In this document: positions 1 through 8,643 of the stretch, piece after piece
How positions within the stretch are numbered: position 1 is the stretch's first letter
Layout: each line of letters opens with the position of its first letter
From: JAJZEO01 sp964350315
GTDB taxonomy: Bacteria; Chlamydiota; Chlamydiia; Chlamydiales; 2-12-FULL-49-11
Direction: 5' to 3'
Length of the DNA: 64,000 bases
Assembly: GCA_964350315.1 (NCBI GenBank)
Contig: CAYGJD010000008.1
Span: 15,178 to 79,177, forward strand
Program-made: the position numbers and the translations under genes
Notes under the pieces: model-generated
Database searches by the model: none
What the model was told of the DNA's origin: nothing
The model's input: the letters and a program-made list of their open reading frames with translations, nothing else

Positions 1-280
1 TTAGAAGGTGGGTTATTCAAATATTTCTCCTACTAAAAATCCGTTATGCGATAAATTCAATCGGTTGACAACTCTTTTTTTCGCTTCTAGCATCCTTAAT
101 GCTCCTTATCTCCTCACTGTCAATGAATTAAGCTATAAAAAAAAGTTTTCAAATTATTTTTATCTTGTTCATAATCAATCTATTATGGCTCACTTCAAGC
201 AGACGGGCGCGATGAGTGCTAATATTCTTGACAGACCAAATTCTTTTACTATATAATGATGGTAAATGATAGGTGGTCCT

Positions 281-994
281 ATGAAGATTAATTCTAAGAT
301 ACTAAGCATACCTCCCCACATCTCAACTTCATGGGATAACGTCTCAGGAATTTTTATGGATAGCTCAGCTACTGTACTTGTCATTTCATTAAAAAATGGC
401 CAATCAGTTTCTATCCCAGGTCTTGATAAAAACGTTCTACAAGAAGTTTTTACAGCTCACGCAGAATATTTAGAGCAGAGCGCGCCAAATGAAGCCCTTC
501 CTGACACAATTTTATCTAACTTGAAAGATGCATTTCAATTCCCCGGTGACCAGCACCCCCCGATTAATCTAGAAAATCTTGGTTCGTTTACTGGAATGAT
601 GCAACACGATCCATCGCAAAAAAATGCAGCCGATCTTCCAAAGGAAATCTTAGATCGTGTTTCGCAAGTTGCAAAAGCATTAGGTCTTGATAAGGACTCT
701 TTTGATGCACCTGAAGGGCAGCCTCATTGTAATTGCCCCTATTGCCAAATTGCACGAGCTTTGGTTGGTGCAACTACAAAAAATGTCGCACCTATTGATT
801 CAACAGAAGAGGTTGTACAAGACATAGAATTAAAGTTTCGCGAATGGGATATCAACCAGGTTGCAGACAAATTATATGAGATCAACAACCCACTTGATAA
901 GTCAGAAAGATACCAAGTTTATTTAGGACAACCAATTGGTTGCACTTGTGGGAAAAACAACTGCGAACACATTATCGCTGTACTAAATTCCTAA
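281..994 (+). CDS. Cys-rich protein with SWIM-like C-terminus
   Basis: Unrecognised protein of 237 residues. I start it at the ATG at 281 because AGGTGG lies just upstream; an in-frame ATG at 266 has no ribosome site. Two cysteine clusters are visible: CxCxxC at residues 150-155 and C221-x-C223-x4-C228-x-H230. The second fits the SWIM zinc-finger pattern (CxC...CxH), which in other proteins binds nucleic acid or protein partners. The first 110 residues show no motif I know. No signal peptide or membrane segment is seen. It stands alone, followed by a gap with a perfect inverted repeat. Zinc binding is inferred; the role is unknown. Confidence 0.8.
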   Translation: MKINSKILSIPPHISTSWDNVSGIFMDSSATVLVISLKNGQSVSIPGLDKNVLQEVFTAHAEYLEQSAPNEALPDTILSNLKDAFQFPGDQHPPINLENLGSFTGMMQHDPSQKNAADLPKEILDRVSQVAKALGLDKDSFDAPEGQPHCNCPYCQIARALVGATTKNVAPIDSTEEVVQDIELKFREWDINQVADKLYEINNPLDKSERYQVYLGQPIGCTCGKNNCEHIIAVLNS

Positions 995-1054
995 TCATTT
1001 TGGTTAACAATATTCTCTGCAATCTAATCTCTATTTTTTTGCATTCTTACTTAT

Positions 1055-1087
1055 GATATTTCACAAAAAAACTTTTTGTGAAATATC
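1055..1087. repeat. 15-bp perfect inverted repeat
   Basis: Two 15-base arms (1055-1069 and 1073-1087) are exactly complementary around a 3-base AAC loop. It lies 61 bases after the stop of the 281-994 gene. There is no T-run after it on the plus strand, so it is a poor intrinsic terminator; it could stabilise an mRNA 3' end or be a protein-binding palindrome. Confidence 0.6.
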
Positions 1088-1197
1088 TAACCACCCTTTA
1101 TTTCTTGAGAGAAAAGCAACATTTAATGTAGACTGAGCTATTATTACGTTTATTATTGGCTCTTATGATTTGAGCCATTCTTGAAGAGGAGTTTAGG

Positions 1198-2424
1198 ATG
1201 TATAAAGAGTTGCAGAGTTTCATTATAGCGACCTGCGTTCTTCCTTCAATTGCGTTATTTGCAGCCGACCGCGGCAATGTTGCTAAGGAAAAACAAATCC
1301 CCCAAGCAACAACAACCCCTGTCAAAAAAGCTACGAGTCTCTCGACTGAAGCAGAATTTAGCAGCTTTAAGCCGTTTACTGGAAAAATATTGGGCAATGG
1401 TGTTCGGATGAGACTTTCTCCGGATGTTGAAAGTCCAATTGTTCAGGAAATTTCCCGAAATGAACTTGTTATTGTTTCTGGAGAAAAGAACGACTTTTAC
1501 GCTATCGACGCGCCAACTGATATGAAAGTTTTTGTCTTTCGTAGTTTCATTCTTGACAATATCGTTGAAGGAAATCGCGTCAATGTGCGCCTTGCTCCAG
1601 AACTCAACGCACCTATTGTTGGGTATATGAATACAGGTGATCGTGTTGAAGGTACAATTAGTGATAAAAACCACAAATGGCTTGAGATTGCCCCACCAAA
1701 AAATGTTCGCTTCTATATCGCTCGCGAATATATTGATAAAGTAGGCGGCCCTCAATTAAAAGCTGATCGCGATAAGAAAAAACATGATGTTGCAAAACTC
1801 ATGGAAGTAGCAGACCTTCTCGCACAATCAGAAATGATGAAATCATTCCAAGAAATCGACTATGAAAGGATTTCTGAAAGCTATAATACGATTGTTCGTG
1901 ATTATGCAGATTTCCCAACTCATACAGATAAAGCAAAAAGTAAATTGATGGAAGTTCAAGAGGCATACCTACAAAAGAAACTTGCCTACCTTGAATCAAA
2001 AGCCTCTAGAATGAGCCGCGAAATGGCTGCCCATGGCATTGAACAAACAGCAAACACTACAACAGAAGATGCTGCTACAGCAATGTCACCTAAAGAACGG
2101 ATGAAAATCTGGGAACGAGTTGAGGAATCACATTTCTTAGCTTGGGCTGCTAGCCACCACCAAAAAAAGATCGACGATTATTACGAAGATCAAAAAACTG
2201 GTGCGAAGCGTATTTCTGGTATTTTAGAAAGCTACAATGACATCGTAAAAAACAAACCAGGTAACTTTATAATTAGAGATCGAGACATGCCAAGAGCATA
2301 TCTTTATAGCACTCTAATTAATCTGCAAAATTATGTTGGCAAGTATGTAACTTTAGTTGCTGCGCCTAGACCAAACAATAATTTTGCGTTCCCTGCTTAT
2401 TTTGTTCTAGAAGTAGAACAATAG
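1198..2424 (+). CDS. Secreted bacterial SH3-domain protein
   Basis: A 408-residue protein with an N-terminal signal peptide (hydrophobic residues about 7-22, likely cleavage after ALFA). Two SH3b-like repeats follow: about 60-115, with GVRMRLSPDVESPIV, and about 120-178, with RVNVRLAPELNAPIV. These are the usual start of bacterial SH3 domains, which often bind peptidoglycan or cell-envelope proteins. The rest (180-350) is charged and helical, with a small beta-rich tail. A GAGGAG site 7 bases before the ATG supports this start. A stem-loop at 2438 follows. It probably acts in the periplasm or envelope; the partner is unknown. Confidence 0.8.
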   Translation: MYKELQSFIIATCVLPSIALFAADRGNVAKEKQIPQATTTPVKKATSLSTEAEFSSFKPFTGKILGNGVRMRLSPDVESPIVQEISRNELVIVSGEKNDFYAIDAPTDMKVFVFRSFILDNIVEGNRVNVRLAPELNAPIVGYMNTGDRVEGTISDKNHKWLEIAPPKNVRFYIAREYIDKVGGPQLKADRDKKKHDVAKLMEVADLLAQSEMMKSFQEIDYERISESYNTIVRDYADFPTHTDKAKSKLMEVQEAYLQKKLAYLESKASRMSREMAAHGIEQTANTTTEDAATAMSPKERMKIWERVEESHFLAWAASHHQKKIDDYYEDQKTGAKRISGILESYNDIVKNKPGNFIIRDRDMPRAYLYSTLINLQNYVGKYVTLVAAPRPNNNFAFPAYFVLEVEQ

Positions 2425-2437
2425 CCACTTTCTTTTT

Positions 2438-2470
2438 AGGATCGAGGAGACTTCTCTTCGATCCTATTTT
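2438..2470 (+). terminator. Intrinsic terminator after SH3 gene
   Basis: A 13-base stem (2438-2450 with 2453-2465, one G-U pair, innermost pair probably open) ends in a short T-run. It separates the SH3-domain gene from the triplicated family. Confidence 0.7.
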
Positions 2471-2494
2471 ATCCCCTTCTTTGTTAAATCTTTA

Positions 2495-2523
2495 TTGTCT
2501 TATAAAACATAATTCTATACATT
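2495..2523 (+). promoter_or_regulatory. Candidate promoter for tandem paralogues
   Basis: TTGTCT (2495-2500) and TACATT (2518-2523) are separated by 17 bases and sit 12 bases before the first ATG of the tandem family. Each hexamer matches the housekeeping consensus at 4 of 6. Confidence 0.35.
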
Positions 2524-2535
2524 AGTCCGCGAATT

Positions 2536-3828
2536 ATGACTCCTGTAAGCGCTTGTTTTCCTCCTGCAGCAGATTGTGCATCTTCTAAAGAAGACCTGCA
2601 TTGGAGCACACACCTCTCAAGCTTTCGTCACGATCAATGCCATCCAGATTCACTGCTAAGAGAAGATCTTTGCACTCCTCTTTACTACTTAACAAATGAA
2701 GTGTGGCCTCAATCTCTATTAGACTACGTTGCTAAAGACGATCCCACCGTTACAGGTAATGCCCTTATCTGCGTTGCGGGACTTTCTATGTTGAAAGTAT
2801 TTGTTTCATCGACTCGCTTCACTTATCTAATAAATGTTGATCCCGACCCAGAACAAAAAAAACTTTGGGAAATTTTCTGCACAGCCATAGAAACAACAAC
2901 AAATCCAAAAGACGCGCTTACTGCATTCATTGCTGGATTTAATGCAGCATGTTTTAAGAAAGAAAAATTAGCAGAAATCGATGATTCTATCTACTTTATA
3001 CAATTTTTTGTTTCTTCATCCTCACCTTTTCATGTTGAGGGAGGTTATGATAAAATTAAACTCGCAGTCTCATTAGGAAATATTCAATCCTTTTGCGTCA
3101 ATTTCAATGAACCTAAAAATGCCGAACGATTTGCTCAAGCGCTCGAAAAAAACCGCATCTACGCTCGAGCTGTCTATGCATCCAATATCAATGCTGATCA
3201 CTGGAGTTCAATCGTTGACTTAGACTCTGTCTTTCAGTCAATGAACTATCTTGCAAACCCAAGAAAAGGAACAAACGTACATTTTCTTATGTGCGCGCCC
3301 TCCAGCGCAGAAACATGTAGCTGTAATCGGAAAAAACTTCGCATAGTAACTTCAAACCATTTTTCTGAAGTTTCAGGTAAAGCATGTAAGAAAGGACCGA
3401 TTCATATGATGACTCTTTTAGATACATTGCAGGGAAACTTTGTTCTATTTGTCTTAGCAAAATACACCCCCTCTAAGCCATCCGAACATTCCTTTTATAT
3501 TAAAACAATCTTAGAACCACTTCTAAACAGAGTCTCACTTGCTCTTTTTAAAGAGCAATTTCTTCTTTTATGCGAAACAAATCCATCTCTAAAAAAAGCA
3601 AAAAATCTTTTTAACAACTTATACGATCATGTAATTACTGAATTACAACTTGAGGGACTTAAAGAAAGAGTCTTTTGCCTAGGCCTTGAAACCTATTTTC
3701 CCGAGGAAACAAAAAAATATCTATCTATTTCTGCTGAAAAAAAGGCACTAACGCCTAAATCTGTCTTTATTATTGAACTTGTATTTGATACAATTAGAGC
3801 CGATCTAAGATTGGTTATGAAACAATAA
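2536..3828 (+). CDS. Unknown protein, copy 1 of tandem family
   Basis: First and longest (430 residues) of three adjacent paralogues. It shares with the next two genes the segments LYYLTNE (about 49), TGNALICVAGL (about 74), a DPDPEQKKLW motif (about 98), a K(I/V)K.AV...S..VN strand, an ASN(I/L) motif, and a CxC pair in the C-terminal third. The order (glycine/serine strand, then D-x-[ND]-P-x-Q, then a later S-N) resembles a Rossmann-type methyltransferase such as the DUF3419 group; this is an inference from motifs only. No signal peptide or membrane segment. Its longer N-terminus (CFPPAADC) is not shared with copies 2 and 3. Confidence 0.75.
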   Translation: MTPVSACFPPAADCASSKEDLHWSTHLSSFRHDQCHPDSLLREDLCTPLYYLTNEVWPQSLLDYVAKDDPTVTGNALICVAGLSMLKVFVSSTRFTYLINVDPDPEQKKLWEIFCTAIETTTNPKDALTAFIAGFNAACFKKEKLAEIDDSIYFIQFFVSSSSPFHVEGGYDKIKLAVSLGNIQSFCVNFNEPKNAERFAQALEKNRIYARAVYASNINADHWSSIVDLDSVFQSMNYLANPRKGTNVHFLMCAPSSAETCSCNRKKLRIVTSNHFSEVSGKACKKGPIHMMTLLDTLQGNFVLFVLAKYTPSKPSEHSFYIKTILEPLLNRVSLALFKEQFLLLCETNPSLKKAKNLFNNLYDHVITELQLEGLKERVFCLGLETYFPEETKKYLSISAEKKALTPKSVFIIELVFDTIRADLRLVMKQ

Positions 3829-3846
3829 TAAAAAACAGGAATTATA

Positions 3847-4974
3847 ATGGAAGCCTTTGCGTCTTTTCAACCAAAAGAAACCCCTCTTGCGGATTCTTTT
3901 GGCAAACCAGCTCAATTATACGTAGTAACCAATGAACATGAAAGCAAAAGGACATATGAGGACCTCAGAACCAAAGAAGTCATTGGGGACACCCTTATCA
4001 CGATTAGCGGCATACAGGGCCTGCACCAATTTGCTTCGCTAGATGGTCGCGTTAAATATTGTTTACATGTAGATCCCAACCCAGCACAAAAAATATTTTG
4101 GGGAATTCTTCTTACATCAATCCAAACACACGATAACGCCAGTTCAACAATAAAGGAAATTCTTTCAAGTTATGCCCTACATTTTGGCAAGGATCGGAAT
4201 TTTTACAAACTAGACGCCTATTTTAAGACAGACCACCACTTATTTAGTACCGATATAGGATGGGTAAAAGTAAAAGAAGCAGTTAATGAAAAGCGCATTC
4301 TTTCTCTTTCTGTAAATTTGGGAAAAGAAAAGGAGATTGACTTGTTTTGCTCGGCTCTACAAATGAGTCGTTTAACAGTTGACACCATGTACGTCTCTAA
4401 CTTAGGTGATAAAAAATGGCTAGGGGGACAAAGTGTTTTAAAGCTTCTTACAAAAATTCGCAAACTACACCCCCATCAAAGACTCAATGTCATTCACGCT
4501 AAAGCCCCGTTTTGTATCTGTACCCCTCACCTTTCTCAACGAGTTAAAGTCCTAAGTAAAGAACACCCTTTATTGGGAGGAGTTCCTTGCAGAAAAGAAT
4601 TAAAACATGAATTAACCTGCATTACACTAGCCGTTAATGAGCTATTTAATTGGTATGTGGCCTCTGTACAAAAAGGGATCGATCTTAAACATATAAAAAC
4701 CTCTGCAGATGATGCCTATTTTAGAGAATTAACTGCAGAAATCTCATCTTTTGATCTTGCCTTTGCAGAAGATTGCAAAAAGATTGACACACTCATTCAA
4801 CAAGCCTCTATTGAAAGAAAAATCGCTCGGCAATTTGCACAAATTAGAGAACATTTTCCAGGAGTTATAGAAGAATACAAAGCTCGAAGTGAACCTCTTA
4901 TCACGCCTATTTGTTTTGCCATTGGTTATAGAGCAACACAAGCAAGAGCTGATGCAAAACAGCGATTCATTTAA
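3847..4974 (+). CDS. Unknown protein, copy 2 of tandem family
   Basis: A 375-residue paralogue of the flanking genes and clearly closest to copy 3: both begin MEAF and share LYVVTNE (24-30), DTLITISGI or its equivalent (48-56), HVDPNPAQKIFW (74-85), KTDHHLFSTD (127-136), YVSNL..KKWLG (182-193), and cysteines at 223, 225 and 248. An AGGA site precedes the ATG, and it begins 18 bases after copy 1, so the three are likely one operon. The D-x-N-P-x-Q motif after an SGI strand suggests a SAM-methyltransferase-like fold, and the CxC..C set may bind metal. Both are inference. Confidence 0.75.
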   Translation: MEAFASFQPKETPLADSFGKPAQLYVVTNEHESKRTYEDLRTKEVIGDTLITISGIQGLHQFASLDGRVKYCLHVDPNPAQKIFWGILLTSIQTHDNASSTIKEILSSYALHFGKDRNFYKLDAYFKTDHHLFSTDIGWVKVKEAVNEKRILSLSVNLGKEKEIDLFCSALQMSRLTVDTMYVSNLGDKKWLGGQSVLKLLTKIRKLHPHQRLNVIHAKAPFCICTPHLSQRVKVLSKEHPLLGGVPCRKELKHELTCITLAVNELFNWYVASVQKGIDLKHIKTSADDAYFRELTAEISSFDLAFAEDCKKIDTLIQQASIERKIARQFAQIREHFPGVIEEYKARSEPLITPICFAIGYRATQARADAKQRFI

Positions 4975-5003
4975 TGAAATAATAATAAAAAATAGGACTT
5001 TTA

Positions 5004-6134
5004 ATGGAAGCTTTTACAGAATTTTTACCTATAAAACCACCGTTTCTCGATGCTCATGGAAGACCAGCTCCATTATACGTAGTCACTAATGAACTTGGAA
5101 GCCAAGAAGTAAGCCAAGATCTCAGGATTCAAGCAGCGATTGGCAATACCCTCATTACCATCAGTGGCATACACGGTCTTGAACAATTTGCTAATCTTGG
5201 TGAACGTGTTACACACTGCTTACATGTAGATGCCAATCCAGCACAAAAAATATTTTGGGCCATTCTTCTTACTTCAATTAAAACATACAACAATCCCCGG
5301 TCAGCAATTTGTTCAATTCTTTCCGATTTTGCCACGCATTTTGGTGATGACAACAATTGCAAAAAGCTAGACGCCTATTTTAAGACAGACCACCACCTAT
5401 TTAGCACAGATATGGGATGGTTAAAGGTAAAAAAAGCTGTAAATGAAGGTCGTATTCTTTCTCTTTCTGTAAATTTAGGCAATGAAGAAGAAATTGACTC
5501 TTTCTGCTCAGCATTCACTAAAAGTGGTTTGACAGTTGACACTGTGTATGTCTCTAATTTGAGAGACAAAAAATGGTTAGGAAGAAAACATGTTTTAGAT
5601 CTTGTTACAAAAATTCGTACACTAAGCCCGCATAGAAAACTTTATGTTATTCAGGCTCGAAAGCCATTTTGTATTTGTAAATCTAAGCTTTTACAAAGAA
5701 TTCAGCTTCTGAGCGAAGAAAACCCTACATTAAATAGCGTTATTTGTCGAAAAGAAGCGAAACACAAATCATCTTGTATTTTGCTCGCAACTAAACAACT
5801 CTTTGAACAATATAATAGATCCAAAAAAAATGAAGATGTAGATATTGATTATTTTGAAACAATCATCCATGAAATTTCATCTTTTGATAAGGATTTTGTA
5901 AAAGCTTGCCGAAATTTTGTCTCTCTCATTGAGGCAGGCCATATTCACAAAGAACGCCACAAACAGATAGTAGAATTAGAAAAAGATTTTTTTTCAATTA
6001 TAAGTGAATATGAAGCCCTCGATATACCAACTATTCCAGCAATTTGCTTTTGCATCGGCCGTGTCTCAAAAGCAGCCATAACTAAGACTGCACTGGATTG
6101 GAATTTAAGCTGTCCCGCTTTATTCGATTTCTAA
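5004..6134 (+). CDS. Unknown protein, copy 3 of tandem family
   Basis: Third tandem paralogue (376 residues), 29 bases after copy 2 with the same AGGA ribosome site. It keeps the shared motifs LYVVTNE, NTLITISGI, HVDANPAQKIFW, KTDHHLFSTD, YVSNLRDKKWLG and FCIC. The last quarter (about 265-376) diverges most between copies. Its 3' end overlaps the convergent rmuC gene by 15 bases. Function unknown; a methyltransferase-like fold is suggested only by motif order. Confidence 0.75.
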   Translation: MEAFTEFLPIKPPFLDAHGRPAPLYVVTNELGSQEVSQDLRIQAAIGNTLITISGIHGLEQFANLGERVTHCLHVDANPAQKIFWAILLTSIKTYNNPRSAICSILSDFATHFGDDNNCKKLDAYFKTDHHLFSTDMGWLKVKKAVNEGRILSLSVNLGNEEEIDSFCSAFTKSGLTVDTVYVSNLRDKKWLGRKHVLDLVTKIRTLSPHRKLYVIQARKPFCICKSKLLQRIQLLSEENPTLNSVICRKEAKHKSSCILLATKQLFEQYNRSKKNEDVDIDYFETIIHEISSFDKDFVKACRNFVSLIEAGHIHKERHKQIVELEKDFFSIISEYEALDIPTIPAICFCIGRVSKAAITKTALDWNLSCPALFDF

Positions 6135-7346
6135 GGGTTGGTCTTCGACTTGTCTTGGCATTTTATCAATGAACTCTATTGACTCAAGGTCGATATTGTC
6201 TGTTGTTGCGCCATACTCTTTAAGCTTTCTAGCAGAAACAAGAACCCTTCTCTCAAAAGAACCAATCGCTTTATTGTAACTGTCAACAGAATTGGTTAAA
6301 CTTCGACCAACAGCAGACCAATGTTTTCCCATATCGGAGATTCGTTTATGGAGTTCTTTTGCAAGGTCTGCGATCTCGCGAGCATGTTTGGAAAATGTAT
6401 CTTGCTTCCAACCATACGCAATTGAACGAAGAAGTCCGATCAGAGTTGTTGGTGTTGCAAAAATAACACCTAATTCTGCACCTGCCTCAATCAATGAGGG
6501 GTCATATTGCAAAGCTGCTGAAAAAAAGATCTCAGCAGGCAAAAAGAGTATAACAAACTCAGGAGTCGGTTGAAATTTTTGCCAATAGTTTTTCTTACCC
6601 AAGGCAGTCATGTGATTTCTTAAATGACGAGCATGGGCTTTGAGTCGATCTTCTTTACGCACATGATCTTCGACTTGATTTGCTTCTAAAAAAGCTTCAA
6701 AAGGGGCTTTTGCATCAACAATGATTTGCCTTCCTCCTGGAAGTCGGACAATCAAATCAGGACGCAAAACTCTTTCTTCCTCTTTTTCAACCTGTTGCTC
6801 GTAAAAATCGCAATGATTTAACATACCTGAGAGCTCAACAACGCGCTTTAATTGCATCTCTCCCCACATTCCACGAACATCTGGTTTTCTTAGTGCTTGG
6901 ACAAGGTTTGAAGTCTCTTTTCTTAAAGCATGCTCTGATTCTGTGATCGTTCTTAACTGCTCTTTTAGTTGCTCTTTTTCCCCCTTTCGCTCTTTTTCAA
7001 TAGCGCGCATTCCTTCATCAAGCTTCGTAAGCGATTCTTTTACTGGAGTTAAGGTTTTAGAAAGAAATGTCTCTTCTTTTTTCGCCCATTCAAGATCTGT
7101 CTTTTTTTGCATTGCATCAAGGGTATCTCGGGAGATCGTTTTAAACGATTCACTTAGCTTCTCTTTTGTCTCTTCAATAAGTGCCATTTTTTCTTCAAAT
7201 GACTTTTCTCTCTCTTCAATTGTTCTTTGAAGAAGACTTTCATTTGTTTGAGCTCTTATCAATTCGTTAGTCAAACTGTTTTTTTGTCGCCACAATAAAA
7301 CAAGTGGAATAAGCAGAAGGTAAGCAAGAAAAGAAATAATAATCAT
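6120..7346 (-). CDS. rmuC: DNA recombination protein RmuC
   Basis: RmuC-family protein of 408 residues. It has an N-terminal membrane anchor (about 2-18), a coiled coil (about 20-130), then the RmuC nuclease-like domain with WGEMQLKRVVE (about 160-170), a DAKAPFEAF motif (about 212-220) and a helical end. The family limits DNA inversions and acts in DNA recombination or repair at the inner membrane. AAGGTG precedes the ATG. From memory, Chlamydia trachomatis keeps an rmuC gene next to pssA and nrdAB, as here. Convergent with the tandem family. Confidence 0.92.
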   Translation of the reverse strand: MIIISFLAYLLLIPLVLLWRQKNSLTNELIRAQTNESLLQRTIEEREKSFEEKMALIEETKEKLSESFKTISRDTLDAMQKKTDLEWAKKEETFLSKTLTPVKESLTKLDEGMRAIEKERKGEKEQLKEQLRTITESEHALRKETSNLVQALRKPDVRGMWGEMQLKRVVELSGMLNHCDFYEQQVEKEEERVLRPDLIVRLPGGRQIIVDAKAPFEAFLEANQVEDHVRKEDRLKAHARHLRNHMTALGKKNYWQKFQPTPEFVILFLPAEIFFSAALQYDPSLIEAGAELGVIFATPTTLIGLLRSIAYGWKQDTFSKHAREIADLAKELHKRISDMGKHWSAVGRSLTNSVDSYNKAIGSFERRVLVSARKLKEYGATTDNIDLESIEFIDKMPRQVEDQPLEIE

Positions 7347-7607
7347 TTAAACACCTTTTTCTTACATATTAACAGAAAATATGATTTGGCACTGCAATTT
7401 ACCTACTTGTATTACTCTGACACACTTTAATGATTACACAAGCACCTCAGGTTCATATAACGATCTAAGTGCTTTGGATGTTTCACGACCGTAGTTTATT
7501 CTGCCTCAAAACAAACTAAATATTTTAAATCCATACACAAAGCAATTGTAATTAAACTTGAAACAAACGATAATTAACTCTTAATTATTTATGTTTAGAG
7601 TGGTTGT

Positions 7608-8636
7608 ATGTTGTTAATAATTCCAATTTTATTAAATATTCATTTATTACCTCTACCTGTTGATCAAAATCGCGCACCTGACGCTAAAATGATTGAGACT
7701 ACTCAAATAAAAAAAACAGATGACATTGCAATTTTTTCGGAAAATTTCTTTGGAAAGCCTTTTAAAGAGCTAAAATTTAAAAATCATTCCTCTACAGCAG
7801 ACATGGCTGAATCTGGGCTTATTGAAAATGGAATATATTTTGTATATGACAAGAAAGGGAATACTTTAGGCATCCTAAAGACTCTTCCTTCAGAAGACCT
7901 TCATGACGAAATATTATTTGAAGATGAGTTTTCTGCACTAAACGACCTTAGAAAACTTTCTTTTACTCACTTTCATCTTGTAGAAGTTTATGGAAGAGCT
8001 CAAGGACACCTCAACGGCGAAGAAACCTTATTCCTAGCAGAAGCTCCTGCTGATGGCAAGACCCTCAATCAATTGATTAAAAACTATGGCAAAATGACTT
8101 CAACTAATGGGAGAGAAACAGCCCTCTCTGATCTGAAAATGGCTATGGATGAAACTGCGATTGCTATGGCAGAACTCCATCAAAAATCACCTAAAACAAG
8201 AGCAAACCCAGAATATATAAGAATGTTTTCAAAAAAACCTCCCGGACCATATGGAATTATTCATGGTGACACGCACCCTGGAAATATTTTTTATGATCAA
8301 TCATCGAATAAAGTCACTTTCATAGACTTTCAAATGACTCCAGACTTAAAAGTGGGCGGCCCGATTGGATATGATGTTGCGAATTTTATCACGAGCGTTG
8401 AGTTTCTAGGTCAATACAACCACATACCTAAAGAAGAAATAGAGAGATTAACAGCATCTTTTCTTACAAACTATCGAGATCATGGTCCTCGCCTTTTAGA
8501 TCAAGATCTCGCTTTTTATCAACACGACATCTACAAGCGTTATAGTCGTCTTCCTAAAGACGCAATTACGGGGCCTGATTCGCATCAAGCACGTTTTATC
8601 AATGAGTATTGCAAAGAGCAGCTAGAGCTTGTCTAG
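7608..8636 (+). CDS. Aminoglycoside phosphotransferase-like kinase
   Basis: A 342-residue kinase-like protein. The C-lobe has the APH/choline-kinase catalytic motif H219-G-D221-T-H-P-G-N226 followed by FIDFQ with D240, the two acid sites that bind ATP-Mg. K91 in GILKTLP is a candidate ATP-phosphate lysine, and MAELHQ before the loop is typical of the family. The first 20 residues are hydrophobic (LLIIPILLNIHLLPLP) and could be a signal peptide; an alternative start is Met28. Substrate is unknown: small-molecule alcohols, choline and aminoglycosides are all possible. The gene is flanked by core genes on the opposite strand, so it is probably an accessory insertion. Confidence 0.8.
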   Translation: MLLIIPILLNIHLLPLPVDQNRAPDAKMIETTQIKKTDDIAIFSENFFGKPFKELKFKNHSSTADMAESGLIENGIYFVYDKKGNTLGILKTLPSEDLHDEILFEDEFSALNDLRKLSFTHFHLVEVYGRAQGHLNGEETLFLAEAPADGKTLNQLIKNYGKMTSTNGRETALSDLKMAMDETAIAMAELHQKSPKTRANPEYIRMFSKKPPGPYGIIHGDTHPGNIFYDQSSNKVTFIDFQMTPDLKVGGPIGYDVANFITSVEFLGQYNHIPKEEIERLTASFLTNYRDHGPRLLDQDLAFYQHDIYKRYSRLPKDAITGPDSHQARFINEYCKEQLELV

Positions 8637-8643
8637 AGCTTGT

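Noticed and set aside
8..256. 82-codon open frame at the left edge
   Set aside because: No ribosome site, no recognisable motif, composition unlike the neighbouring genes; probably chance. I see nothing else certain in 1-280.
7347..7607. 261-base gap between rmuC and the APH-like kinase
   Set aside because: A weak TTGAAA/TAATTA pair near 7558-7587 is the only signal; not strong enough to list.
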